Positions 35,263-46,197 are shown, numbered from the stretch's first letter. The stretch is DNA of 64,000 nt from Bemisia tabaci (GCF_918797505.1 NC_092800.1:6076001-6140000); one strand, 5' to 3'. Numbers and translations are program-made. Notes: generated from the sequence alone by a model not told the origin.

Positions 35263-36362
35263 CCTCACGCTACGCCCAAATGTTTGTAGCGGGGGCTGAA
35301 ATCATCGAGCCTCCCCATAATCTCATCCGACCCGGAGGAAAGTTCTCAAGCTCTCCGGAAAAGAAATAAGGCCCATTCAAAAGCACTGCATGTAGATTGG
35401 TCACTCAGGCCCTCGCCTCACCCCCCTCGAAAGAGCACAGAAAGGCTTTTCTCGAATTAGTCGGGGAGCGTGCGGGTTGAATGTAATTGGAAAACTTACA
35501 GAGAGCCCAAAAAGGGCGATGTTTTCCTCTCCCCGGATGCGAGCACATGTTTTGAATGTCATCAGTGGTCGGCCCTCCATTTCTCTCGAAGAAAGTATTG
35601 TGTGAAAAAGGACATAAGAGTAATGGGATCCTCGTGAAGGATAAGATCTTATTCGATTAGGCCCTACAAAGAGGAGGGGAGCCGGTGGTGTTCCTAAACG
35701 TGATGTGTGCTGAGTATCGAATTTTTCAGCGTGGAGTGGTAGGAAAAAATTATCTCGTTTTCTTTATAGGCGTTTAATTTCATTGCATTAAAGAGTATAT
35801 GTACGGCCATAGGTCTCTTTCGAATTTTTTGAGCTGGCATATGGTTCTAACAATCACCAAACATTGTTTGCACAAAGTAGATTTTCAATTTAATCGATTC
35901 CTTTTCAGTGGTATGCTGAATGATCTTATTTCATACTAATCCATTTTCTCACAAAAGTTCTCAAATGTTATTACGAAGGATTCTAAGATTTTACACGTGG
36001 TCCTTTCACTTTTCTGAGAGTGTGTTTTGGCACTTTCCGGACCTTTAGTTTGTCCATGAGCGAAAAGCATTTGCATTTTGAAGAAATTTGTGAGTAATGT
36101 TCAATTAGAGGACCTATTTCTACTAAACGGAACCGTAGACAGGTGGGAAAGAAGGAGTGTTCTCGTTAGTTCTTATGAGTGCCGCATTCAGTTGGCGCTT
36201 AGTTCCGTTGGATGTAATGGAAAATCCCGCTTTTCTATTTCCGCGAAAGGACTCACGCCAACTTTTACATTGTTTCTTATGCAGCTCGCCACAAGCACAC
36301 CCCGATGTTCCCACACGTCTCTAGTTCCGTTTGGCAGAAATACGTCATATTAGCAAAAACCA
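35263..36362. other. Single-copy DNA, partly GC-richer
   Basis: The part 35260-35700 is somewhat CpG-rich and single-copy, and no open frame with a family motif was found. Overlapping frames on both strands at 36078-36353 suggest no gene. Confidence 0.4.
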
Positions 36363-36686
36363 ACAGTTTCCTGGTTAAAATACAACTTGCAAATGGACAT
36401 TTTGTAAAATTAAAATGTAGGTACGATCTTTCGCCCAGGAAACGCAGGGTTGTCACAGACTTTGGGAAATTGAATTCACTGAAAATTCCCTGACACATTT
36501 TGGTGAAATTTCCTGGCAATTGAACGGATACCAGATTTTAAAAGTGACATAGTTAGAAATAGTTATCGGGCAAAATTTCAAACAGATTCAACCAAAAATA
36601 TCTCTGTAAAAAACTGAAATGGCAGCGGAAATTTTGAAACGTTACATAGAGCTTGTGATACTTTGGGGCCGGAAGGTGAAGGATTT
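36363..36686. repeat. Fragments of families G and GTCACCTTCCGGCC
   Basis: The part 36363-36445 (ACAACTTGCAAATGGACATT ... GATCTTTCGCCCAGG) resembles the right half of the family G copy at 59733. The part 36575-36686 (CAGATTCAACCAAAAATATC ... GGGGCCGGAAGGTGA) is the right arm of the element at 16526. Left arms are missing or unrecognisable. Confidence 0.6.
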
Positions 36687-37634
36687 TCCCTAACTTTTTA
36701 AAATTCACCGACATTTCCAGGTTTTTCCTGACTATGGCAACCCTGAAACGCCGATTCGACCACCCTTATCCTTCAGGAAAAAATAGACAGCTGTGGAATA
36801 ACGGTAGAGAATCTGAGCGTGCGGAAGGACCGAGGCATCGGGTGAACTCAAGTTTCATCACTTGTTTTCATCACCAATGATGATCCGGCGTTACGAACAA
36901 AAGGTGGAAATCGTGCACTTGCATTGATTCGAATCCACCGCTAGAACAAACCGAGCCCCGTTTATGTCCTGTCTAAACATCATAAACATCCTCGAGCCCC
37001 CGTAAACATAATTTTTCCCCGGATCCCTTACAAAATCGCCCGTTGATTCCCTCCATTTTACGGTCGGCTTTTAAGGATGGCGATGTTTGGTCTGCCGTAT
37101 ATATGTTAGCACGAAAGACCTGACTATGGGATCTTGTGTACAGGGCGCGAGCTCAAGTTGTACTGGAATTAGTCGTGCTGTCAAAATGAGAGGCCGGCAC
37201 CGAAGATGGAGATGAGTTAGAGCTTGAATAGCGTTCGCGACGAGACGAGGGTTGATTGGGTTCAGCAGGTGAAGCTGTTTTAGCAAAATCGTTACGAATC
37301 GGATTTATGCGCCCGACGCGATAGATTCGCATATGACCAAACGAGATGATAGTAAAACGATGATCTTAGCATGTTGTGTGCAGTATGTCGTAGCGATATG
37401 AGTATCATCTTTTCTGAGTCGCACGAAACTTGCGCTTAGAGCACGCAATCACTCACCAGACGTTTTCTGCTGAATCGACTTCTATGCTCTATCTGGGATA
37501 TTGTTCAATACATGCCCATTTGATGGCAATTAGAACGCACAGACTGCAACTGTGGGGTAAAATAATGCGATCAGAAAGCACAAGTATTCGTTCGTTTGAT
37601 GGACAGGTCAGTGAGAATTAAGAATTGCATGCAC
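36687..37634. other. Single-copy DNA with short CpG-rich parts
   Basis: The stretch 36880-37060 contains several TAAACA/CATAAACAT motifs in mildly GC-rich sequence. No gene was seen. Confidence 0.4.
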
Positions 37635-37680
37635 TTGAAAAAGAAACACATTGATCTAGAGTCCAGACCCTTAAAACATC
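37635..37680. repeat. Truncated end of MITE family D
   Basis: AAACACATTGATCTAGAGTC and CAGACCCTTAAAACATC match the first ~45 bp of family D. The similarity stops abruptly at a run of G, where abnormal sequence begins. The element was probably whole in the genome but is lost in this sequence. Confidence 0.75.
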
Positions 37681-38199
37681 TTGGGGGGGGGGGGTTCACC
37701 TGGGTTCGCCCCCAAGGGGGGGGGGGACCCCTTTGTGGAAAAAAAAAAAGGGGGTTTATAATATTGTTTTTTGTAGAGGTGGATTGATTGGGTTGAGGTT
37801 TGATTGTTAATTAAGAGGTTGGGGTGGTGGGAAGGGGTGGGTTAGGTTTGAGTGGTTGATTTGAAGGGGGAGGGATGGGGGGATTTGGAGTAAGTTGGAT
37901 GTTGTTGAGGTGGTGTGGATTGTGTGGGTTTGTGTGTTTGTGGGTTTGGTTTTTTTTAATAATGGGGTAGTATGAGTGAATGGGAAATTGTTTATAAGGG
38001 GTGGGGATATGTTGAAGTTTAGTGTAGTTATAGAATTATTTTAGGGATTGGGTGTAGAAGGAGTATAATAAGATGTTGGTAAAATGGTTTGAAAATTTAT
38101 AAAGTAAATTAATTAAAATTAAGATTGGATTAATTAATAAGAAAGGAATAGTAAAACAAAATGAGAAAATTAGGGTATTGAAATGTAGTGGGAATAAAT
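37681..38199. other. Abnormal low-complexity stretch lacking cytosine; probable sequence artefact
   Basis: After runs of G and C (37683-37731) there is no C at all from 37732 to 38156, and only one (38157) up to 38199. The sequence drifts from G/T-rich to A-rich. Neighbouring DNA has normal C content. It starts inside a truncated MITE hairpin, a place where reads often fail. It should not be used for gene finding. Confidence 0.85.
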
Positions 38200-38674
38200 C
38201 TTAAAATTTGTTTCAAGATGTGGAGAAGAAAAATGAAATGCCGATTGAACCTTAAGCATATGCAATTTTCTTTTGTTTTTACGCATACGAAATTCCGTGG
38301 CTTTCCTATCCTATCTCAAATCCCCTCTAATTTTTGGATGAAATTTACTCATGATAAGAAACAGATTTGCACAATTTAGTCGAATCATGCAACTGCGCTG
38401 AGTTTTAAACGGAAATTTCCTTGAAGCCGCATACAAGCGAGAAGCAAGCTAACAGAGGGGCGAAAGAGAGAAGTATAAAGGAAAAGCGAATTGAGGAACA
38501 AACCCCGAGGAAAAGTAAACCAATTTTCTTCAGGGACATTGTCTACGAAGATTTGGTCTGGCGGAGTCGTCTCTGGAGAAAAATTTGAGCGGAATATTAA
38601 ATAGGTGGTAGTGTAACGCAGCTGAGTTCTGTCGCTTTTGCCTCCCGAGTCTCAGAACTTTTACCGGAGAGCTG
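38200..38674. other. Single-copy DNA
   Basis: Normal base composition resumes here. No gene or repeat was recognised. Confidence 0.4.
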
Positions 38675-38858
38675 CTATAAGAGTCAGGCTTCCATTTACA
38701 AATGCTACTTAGTTAAATTAAGATTCTGAGAGCGGGAAATGAATATCACAGAGTACATTACGGTGGAGTAAGAAATAGGGTGCAGTGAGAGAGTATATTT
38801 CCTATCAAACCGTTGTCCGGGTCGATCTGACTTTATCCTCACTGGATTGGATTTACTT
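38675..38858. repeat. 184-bp direct repeat, left copy
   Basis: It runs from CTATAAGAGTCAGGCTTCC to GGATTGGATTTACTT and matches 40741-40924 with four differences that I counted. It ends exactly where the TIR element begins. The sequence has no open frame of note and no other copy in the window. Confidence 0.95.
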
Positions 38859-40050
38859 CCCGCCCAACACAAAATATTGCTGCAATATTTTCGCAATGTT
38901 CCAAGACAATATTGTCGCAATATTGTTGAAAAAACACTCTTTAAATATTTGTTCAATATTTTAAAAACATTTTTGACAACATTTTCAGAATGTTTTTGCA
39001 AAAATATTGTTTGAATATTCTAGCAGTGTTTACAAAATATTTAATTTACAATATTGTTAAAATATGTTGATGTGTATAGTAAAAAAATGTTTCAAAAATA
39101 TTTTAAAATATATGTTGCTGCAATATTTAACAAAAAATATTTTAAAATTATTTTAGAAATATTAGTTTAAAAATATTTGTTTAATATTATGTTAAAAATA
39201 TTTTATAAATATTTTTGTAATATTTAAAATTATTTGCTAAAATGGCAAAAAATGGTTTGCGATTTCTGCAATTTGCTTTTTTTGCGAAAATGCCCACCCT
39301 CGTGGCAAGAACGACAAAACAATTTGCAACAGTGGTAATTTTATTGTGCGAAAATGGCAAACTATACTTTTGCGAAATTAACATCACTAGTTTATGCTAT
39401 TATGGCTAAAACTTTTGCTAGATTTTCAAAATGTTTGCCAAATTAGCGTATGGTTTTGCTCTGTTTACCAATTATTTTGCGGAACTTACTAAAATCAATC
39501 GCTATTTTAGCAATCTCAATATTGCGATTTTGCCTACCTCATAAATTGCTTTTTTCACAAGATATATTGCGAATTTAGTGACATTTTTGCGATTATAACA
39601 ATTCAAAAAGCTATTTGATTGTGCAATTTAATTGTGCTGAATTAGCAAATTGTTTAAAATTGCTGAATTTGCAAAATTATTGTTAAGTTAGCGATCTCAT
39701 TTTGCGATTTTCGCAATAGCAAAATACAACCGTGTGCGCGCGCCCTAGGAGCCGTTTTTGGTACTTTTGTTCTTTTCTTATAAGATAAGATAAGATATTT
39801 TATTCAAGAAGTAAAACATAAAATAAAGAACAACATTAATCTCCCGGATCGGACCTAAAATTAAATTCAACTGATAATAATAGAAAAAAGAAGGGGGGGG
39901 GGGGAGAAAAGAAAAGACAAAAAGAAGGGGAAAAAAATAAATAACATAACATAAATACATCGACATAAATTCAAACTAGAAAAATGCTCAAATAATTAAA
40001 ACTGGAAAAAGACGCAATTATAAAAACAGTAATTTGGTAAAGAAAAAAAT

Positions 40051-40096
40051 GAGAGAGAGAGAGAGAGAGAGAGTTAAAAAAAAAAAAAAAAAAAAA
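40051..40096. repeat. (GA)n microsatellite followed by an A tract
   Basis: Eleven and a half GA units at 40051-40073 are followed by 21 A at 40076-40096, inside the TIR element. Confidence 0.95.
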
Positions 40097-40315
40097 TGAA
40101 AATTTGAAATACATGAATAGGAATATGTTGAGTACAATTAATAAAAAATTTGAAACATAAATTACAGGATGAAATAAAAAATAATAAATAAATAATAAAT
40201 AAATAGTAAATTCTGGTAAAATATTATAAGAATCCGTCAATAAACAAACATATTACGGACTCAGAGGCCTGCGATAGTTAAGAGATTGAATTTACGGGCC
40301 CATCTACATCAAGCC

Positions 40316-40394
40316 TGGCTGGTCTGGTGGTAAAGTACTGGATTTCGGAGATCAACTCCATCCCGAGGCGTGGGTTCTAATCCCGACTAGGACG
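40316..40394 (+). other. tRNA-like segment, probable SINE head
   Basis: TGGTCTGGTGGTAAAGTACTGG resembles an A-box region and GTGGGTTCTAATCCCGAC a B box, with tRNA-like spacing. The stems do not form a full cloverleaf. It is most likely a tRNA-derived SINE 5' part carried inside the TIR element. Confidence 0.5.
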
Positions 40395-40740
40395 GCGCGG
40401 ATTTTAAGGTAAGTAATAACTCTACGATTCACAACCTGGACGCATATGTACATTAGAAAGAAAATTAGTACCAAAGGTGTCTCCTAGAGAGCGCGCACAC
40501 GGATATGGAATATGTACCCTGATCGCAATATTTGTGCAATATTTTCGAAATATTTTGGCAACATTGTCGACAATGTTGCCAAAATGTTGCTGACAATGTT
40601 GTCAACAATATTGTTAGGTAGGACCCTAGCACATTGCTGCAATATTGTGGCAATATTGTGACAATATTGCAGCAATGTTTTCGGAAATATAATAACAATG
40701 TTGCTGCAATATTTTGGAAACATTATCGTGTTGGGCGGGT

Positions 40741-40924
40741 CTATAGGAGTCAGGCTTCCATTTACAATTGCTACTTAGTTAAATTAAGATTCTGAGAGCG
40801 GGAAATGAATATCACAGAGTACATTACGGTGGAGTAAGAAATGGGGTGCAGTTAGAGAGTATATTTCCTATCAAACCGTTGTCCGGGTCGATCTGACTTT
40901 ATCCTCACTGGATTGGATTTACTT
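40741..40924. repeat. 184-bp direct repeat, right copy
   Basis: It differs from 38675-38858 at four positions and starts one base after the right TIR. It is followed by unrelated single-copy DNA starting TGTCAAAATGCC. Confidence 0.95.
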
Positions 40925-41391
40925 TGTCAAAATGCCAACACGGCTGTCTGTGTCTTATGCCTGCTTACCTGAAACACACAATCAAAAAGAAGGAGATTAG
41001 TGAGGTGAAACGAGAAAACTGATCAACTTAACAATTACACTTGAGTTATTTTGAGTGTATACTTAAACATACAAGGGACCTCAGTGGAAAATTCCCTCAA
41101 AAATGCTCGCGTATGTTGGTTTTTAATATTCAGGTTTTTCGAAGGCACTTACATCCGGAAAGCTACATGCCGGAAAAATTATGTAATTCTTTGCTTCTTG
41201 TTTCTACGAAGAACAGCATTTCAACTTTCATGATATCTAAGATTTCGGACCTTAAAATTTCTTGCCTTTTTTACGGACTGCGCTGATTGATTGAAGAAAT
41301 ATGTATTATCCTATGCCTTTTTCTTCAGCAAATCTATACTTTTTTCCCAGACTGAAAAGACTCATTGGTATAACCAAACTAGTCATCTATT
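40925..41391. other. Single-copy DNA
   Basis: No gene or repeat was recognised. Two plus-strand frames near 41041-41286 overlap in different frames and have no motif. Confidence 0.4.
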
Positions 41392-41643
41392 CTGCCGTGC
41401 TAAGGAGGAACGCCGTATGAGCCTTCAGACGTTGCCAAGTTTCCTTCGAGAAAAATAGAATTTACTGGGTAAATGGCGAATATCATTTTCCGAGAATTTT
41501 AAACAATTTTGTACGCAATTTGATCTAAAATATCTGAAAATTTTAGGGAAATGTGTACATGAATGTTGTCAAAAATGCATGTTTTATCAAGGAAAATTTG
41601 GCATTTTCGAATGTTCATACGACGATCTTCCTTAGGGCGGCAG
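41392..41643. mobile_element. MITE family C, copy with TSD TATT
   Basis: It starts CTGCCGTGCTAAGGAGG and ends CTTCCTTAGGGCGGCAG, with TATT on both sides (41388-41391 and 41644-41647). Arms GCCGTATGAGCCTTCAGACG and CATACGACG surround an AT-rich centre. Confidence 0.9.
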
Positions 41644-41799
41644 TATTACGCTTATGCGTAAAAAAGTAAAACTTGAGTCCAATTTCTACTTTCTTCAGGG
41701 TTAAAATCAGAAAGGCACTCCATAAAATCTGATCATTTCCTCCTCGTGGGCTCTCAAAAAGCAGTGGTATTCATGCCAAAAAGGCAACGTGTTCTCGAG

Positions 41800-42070
41800 G
41801 CATGTCCGCGGGGAGTCAAGGTCGAGATGCCATGATGGCATCCAGGTTACCGGTTGCTCCACGCTCCGGCGGTCACCTACTTAGGTCACGCCCTTCTCGC
41901 TCGCCGCTCCTGCTCACCATACACAGAGTTGCGTCCAATTAACATAAAAATGAAACGCAGCCATGTGCTCGAATCTGATTCCCGCGAACCGACTACCGAG
42001 CACAATACACGCGCGCCCACCTTCGAGAAATTGGCAGCCGCGGTTTTATCCGCCAGGAGAGGAAACAGTT
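41800..42070. promoter_or_regulatory. CpG-rich single-copy block, function unknown
   Basis: The block is GC- and CpG-rich compared with its surroundings. Short frames are open on both strands (41854-42078 plus, 41886-42101 minus). No domain or splice structure was seen. It is a candidate regulatory element. Confidence 0.25.
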
Positions 42071-42299
42071 TACGCTGAATCAAATTGCTCTTCTCCGGCA
42101 AGTCTTCCAGGTCCGTCGAAAAATTTCAGGACGCAAGTCCGAGGATGGAAGACAGTAGAAATTCAAAGCGAAATCGATGGACTATTGGAAGAGTTTCGCA
42201 TCAAAATTTGGGTATAGTGGTTGGATCACATTTAGTGACAGAAGGGAGCCAATGCGATTGCAGCGTTATTAAAAGCATTGATCTTCATCTTGTAATTCG

Positions 42300-42410
42300 T
42301 CGTTGCCCAGATGAAGGAACTTAACTCCATTCGAAGGTTGCAAAATAGACGAAAATCATTAAATTATTTGTACAATTTTTGTCCAAATTTCTGATTTTTG
42401 CATGCAATGA
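42300..42410. repeat. Partial family G copy
   Basis: GATGAAGGAACTTAACTCCA followed by TTCGAAGGTTGCAAAATAG matches the left arm of family G. A right arm was not recognised. Confidence 0.55.
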
Positions 42411-43100
42411 GAAAAAAATCAGTTACGAAGAGCTAAGATTCTTCTAAGGAAAGTCAAATTTTTAGGGAAAATTTAGAAACATTAGTTACATTTTCTTAGA
42501 AAAACGACAATTTAGTCCAAATACATGACTAAAATAGCAAAAAGTCCATAAAAATAGGTTAGTTTTAAGAGGAAAACAACTTAGTGAATTTTACGACTGA
42601 AAAAACATGTAATTTTTGAAGCAAAAAAGATATTACAAAATATTGTAGGCGCTGCATTTCTATTCTATTTTGTTAAATGCTATCCAGTTTTAAACCAAAG
42701 AAATACATTTTCGTAGCGATACTTTTCAGGCTGGTCCTCACTTGCTCCAGGCCTGAAGCGTAATGTATCATGGCAGCTTCCCACTCTATATCTCCCACGT
42801 GGGCTCAACCCCGTAGGGCCCGATACGTTCCCGCCATTTTCAGCCGCTTGATTACACGTGTTTTACGCGCTGGACCAAAATAAGCCCATTCAACGCACCG
42901 CCCGCAAAATAAAACACCGCGGCTAAAAATAAAAACAATCGAATCAACGCCCCCTCGATGTTTCCTTCCCCTCTTCGATTCTTCACGTCTTCCTCGCGCT
43001 CTTCACCTTTCTTCTCGTCTTTGACGCCCACCATTCTCAGGCATAAGAGACCCGAGCGGAGAATTTTTTTAATTCAGAGCGAATTTTTGATCCAGACTAG
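42411..43100. other. Single-copy DNA with a GC-richer part
   Basis: The part 42770-42990 is mildly CpG-rich and single-copy. No gene was recognised. Confidence 0.4.
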
Positions 43101-43250
43101 TTTTTTTTTTTTAAATTATTTATGATTAAAGTAAGGTAGATTACAACACATTTTCAGACTTTACAGGTCTTTAAAAATTTGAACTTAACATGATGTAACA
43201 GGCAGTATTACAATAGTAAACCACTTTCAGCAGATAAAAAATGTACAAAC
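43101..43250 (-). repeat. Possible retroposon 3' end (poly-A tail on the minus strand)
   Basis: A run of 12 T (43101-43112) followed by TTATTTATGATTAAAG reads on the minus strand as an A/T-rich 3' end plus poly-A. The layout resembles 58047-58130. No reverse transcriptase remnant was identified, so this is tentative. Confidence 0.3.
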
Positions 43251-43907
43251 ATTGGTAAAAAATTGACGAGAGAAAGTTAAATGAGGTCTAGGACCATCCA
43301 GACTGGTGCTCGTCGTAATAAAGATTAGAAAAAAAGGTCAGAGGGATTAAACACTTAAGAATTGAGACAAATAACTTAGAAGTATGAAACTCAGCACTTC
43401 CAAGTACAGCAGTTATCAATGCAGGAATACGCATATCATGAAGCGCAACAGAGAAGTCGCGCGGTTGAAAGTGTATTCGTAGCGGGAAAGATGTATTCAG
43501 ACGCCATCTTGGCTTCATCAGCGATGTAAGTTTAAACGAACGCAAAAAATACGCAATTGAGGACTTATTTTTCGTTGGTTAATATCACTGAAATCGAGGA
43601 AAATTCCTGTGATCTCAGTGCATACTCTTTTTTCTTCAAAAATCCGGAAAATTAAAATTTCTGAACTAGCTCATCGAAAATTGTGTGGTGTTCTCTCGGA
43701 AAAGAAGAATCCCCTGCAAGCCTTTTCCCCCTATTTTTGCTCTTTTCCTTTTACCTCCATCATCATCACCATACGTTCCCTGACCTCTGAATTGTCATTT
43801 CTTGTCACAGTTCGTTCTCTTGTCATGATGCACCGATTTCCACAATTTTTGCGACATGCGACAGGTGATAGTCCCTACAATAAGTCAGATTTTATTTAGA
43901 TTTTGCG
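43251..43907. other. Single-copy DNA
   Basis: Short frames on both strands (43288-43545 minus, 43609-43899 plus) have no recognisable motif. No repeat was seen. Confidence 0.4.
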
Positions 43908-43915
43908 AATATAAC

Positions 43916-44712
43916 CAGGGCCGGATTTACCTACTTGCCGCCATGGGCCGCCTGTATGTTGCCGCCCCCTTCTCATTCGTTTTGAAACATCAATAAAAAC
44001 CATCAATTGAACGTGCCAGCGGGGGTGGGGTGCATAAGCCGCGTTTATTCGTGTTGGAAACATTTTTTGGGAAAGCCCTGTCAACACTACTAGCAAAATT
44101 CACCGAACTTGGCGCAAACGTTAAGCTTCGTAAACCTATCTCTACGTGGACAATCATAAGAAATGAACGGAAAAATTATGAAAGAACAAACATAAATGTG
44201 GTTTAATGAGTGTAACTTCTTCTGCCGCTCCGCGCAGACCGCACCTTTTGGCGCAATGCGTGAAGTAATCATGTATTCTTGTAGGCGCTATCCGTTTCAC
44301 GCTGACCGCAGTAACTGCACTGTGTTTGATGCAATGCGTGAAGTATGTATGTATTCGTGCAGTCTTTTAGGAATGTAGGCTAGAAAATGTGTTACATGCC
44401 GACCGCCGCGCCGAGGGCTTCTCCTTTTCATCTCAAGTCCTCGTCATCATTTCTCTCTCAGTCGCGCCGTTCCTGGCAAAAATGCGTGTTTGGTCTCTCT
44501 CTAAACTCGATTAATGAAAGGTGCTGTCTCTTGTATCACCGAAAGACGACAAAATCATAAATTACTATACTCTCAGGAAATGAGAGCTTTTGTTTGTAAT
44601 TTTATATCTAAATCCAATTTTTTTTCATACCTACATTTAAAAAAATTGAAAAATATACCGCCTCCTAGATTTGCCGCAATGGGCCGCGGCCCACCCCCTT
44701 AATCCGGCCCTG
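43916..44712. mobile_element. hAT-type non-autonomous transposon with perfect 8-bp TSD
   Basis: The element starts CAGGGCCGGATTTACC and ends TTAATCCGGCCCTG. The 8 bases AATATAAC are repeated on both sides (43908-43915 and 44713-44720). An 8-bp duplication and CAGGG-type ends are diagnostic of hAT. Subterminal parts GCCGCCATGGGCCGC and GCCGCAATGGGCCGC also pair. Inside, a short imperfect tandem carries GCAATGCGTGAAGTA twice (44252 and 44332). No transposase frame is present. Confidence 0.95.
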
Positions 44713-44949
44713 AATATAACCCCCTTTTTTTCCTATTGATTTGAATATTCTTCCATTTAAATGATGTAAATGTTCATTTCTTCCTCGGTTCTTTCATCAG
44801 ATCGTCTGGGCAAATTTTTAGGACTTTTGCGACTACTGATATGAGATAGTTCCTACTGAAGGACCCCGCTTAATTTAAATCAAATCACGGGGGCCCCGCA
44901 AAGCGCCCCCTGGGGGTCAAGCCGCACCCTCTTATTTCTTCCATACATA

Positions 44950-45229
44950 AAGAAACAACTTAAAACGGGACTAAGGCCCCAAATAATTAACATAAAATAA
45001 GGTAAAAAAAACCCGGGACGTTTCGCAGGGATCACACCCGCAATTTCAACCGGCAAAACAAGAAAATTTTAAGAAGGACACTATGAGCCTCACCGTTGTT
45101 ATTGTGAGACCTTCCTCTTTTGCCGGTTGAAAATGCGGGTGTGATCCCTGCGAAACGTCCCGGGTTTTTTATTTTATTTTATGTTTATTATTTGCGGCCT
45201 TAGTCTCGTTTCAAGTCGTTTCTTTATAA
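44950..45229. repeat. Long foldback repeat with ~110-bp arms
   Basis: The left arm (44950-45060) contains CCCGGGACGTTTCGCAGGGA, and the right arm (45120-45229) its inverse TCCCTGCGAAACGTCCCGGG. Pairing extends out to AAGAAAC(G)ACTT near both ends. The loop is only ~60 bp, so it would form a strong hairpin. The arm core is related to the foldback at 3682. Confidence 0.9.
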
Positions 45230-45651
45230 ATGTTTCGGGCCGATTAAGTTGTTTTTTCTATTTCTTCCATACTACCCACGTAGGATCTGGGAAAAATTGT
45301 AAATGTGGCAGGGTGGCTGCCTCGAGACGGATGGAAGGCGAAGTCGTTGACTCCCGAATTACTCTGGCGTGCACACGACAGAATCGCGTCTTAATAACAA
45401 AGTTGTGAGCCCGCCCGGCGCGGCGCGGAGCGGCGACGGTATCCGGCTCCGCAGATTCGGATTTATGCATATATCACAGCTTCCGAGCTTTCAGTGAAAT
45501 ATAGAATGGAGCAAGTCGGAGCTTTATGCGTGGAGGCTCCTACGACGGCTCAGATAACCGCCTCCATAAACATGGCTGCCGGATCTACACCCAGAAAAAA
45601 AAGTTCAGTTTCCTGATCCGTTATGACGGCCTTGCTAATCGAGGTTTGTAC
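45230..45651. other. Single-copy DNA, GC-richer at 45290-45450
   Basis: Two short frames on opposite strands overlap here. No gene or shared repeat was seen. A regulatory role is possible but unsupported. Confidence 0.35.
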
Positions 45652-45815
45652 CAGTGGTGTGGCGTGCTTTACGATCTATCGATTTATCTGCCATTGTAAC
45701 CTATGGAAAAGCATCTATAAACAGAGTGTTCTCAAGGAGCACCTAAATAATCGATTCTTTACCACAGCTTCAAAGGGGAAAAAAACGATATTCGACCATT
45801 CACGACTCGCCACTG
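45652..45815. mobile_element. MITE family A, copy 4 (opposite orientation)
   Basis: It runs from CAGTGGTGTGGCGTGC to GACTCGCCACTG. Inside, TAACCTATGGAAAAGCATC and AAATAATCGATTCTTTACC are the inverse of the copies at 25553 and 33578. Flanks GTTTGTAC and GGCTGTGC match at 5 of 8 bases, so any target duplication is eroded. Confidence 0.85.
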
Positions 45816-45892
45816 GGCTGTGCCGTACGCATGATTCATGCAATCAAGCTTTCAAACCAGATCAAACGATCGAGGTGGCTTGGTTACTTGAA

Positions 45893-46159
45893 CTGCGGGC
45901 TGATTGTTGAAATTAATAGACACAAAAGACAAAATGGATATATGGAGGTATCTCATTGGTCGAAGCTGGTGATTACTAGGAAAAATGAGGTAGATAATAG
46001 ACTAAAAAACGGCAACCGAAGAGATATTCTATAGTGAGTCCATCATTTTCTCCCTCAGTCTATAGGGTCCACCTATTTCAACCAATAGGATCGGTTTATA
46101 CACCCTATGTCCTCTTTGTATATCGCTTTGTCTATCGATTTCAGAAATCAACCCGCTGA
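45893..46159. mobile_element. MITE family B, copy 2
   Basis: The left arm TGCGGGCTGATTGTTGAAAT pairs with the right arm GATTTCAGAAATCAACCCGC. Inner motifs GACACAAAAGACAAAATGG and the inverse region with CTATGTCCTCTTTG match copy 1 at 33777. It follows a family A copy by 77 bp, as copy 1 does by 33 bp. Confidence 0.85.
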
Positions 46160-46197
46160 GCATACGATTCTTGAGATATGGAGCGAGTTTCGTGAAT

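Larger units (their letters stand above)
38859..40739. mobile_element. 1.9-kb TIR element with CCCGCCCAACAC ends and AATATTGC subrepeats
   Basis: The ends CCCGCCCAACAC (38859-38870) and GTGTTGGGCGGG (40728-40739) are perfect inverse copies. Subterminal regions (38871-39230 and 40528-40720) are packed with degenerate AATATTGC / GCAATATTGT motifs. The middle has a degenerate TTGCGAAA-type stretch (39230-39730), an AAGAT microsatellite (39777-39797), G-, AG- and A-runs, and a tRNA-like segment. No transposase frame exists, so it is non-autonomous. The family is unidentified. Confidence 0.8.

Noticed and set aside
38675..40924. LTR retrotransposon with 184-bp LTRs
   Set aside because: The repeats lack TG...CA ends, there is no primer-binding site or polypurine tract, and no gag/pol frame. 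The inverted CCCGCCCAACAC ends sit inside them.
44866..44930. GC-rich hairpin-like CGGGGGCCCCGCAAAGCGCCCC
   Set aside because: A short local palindrome in a compositionally biased stretch, with no second copy and no RNA-gene features.
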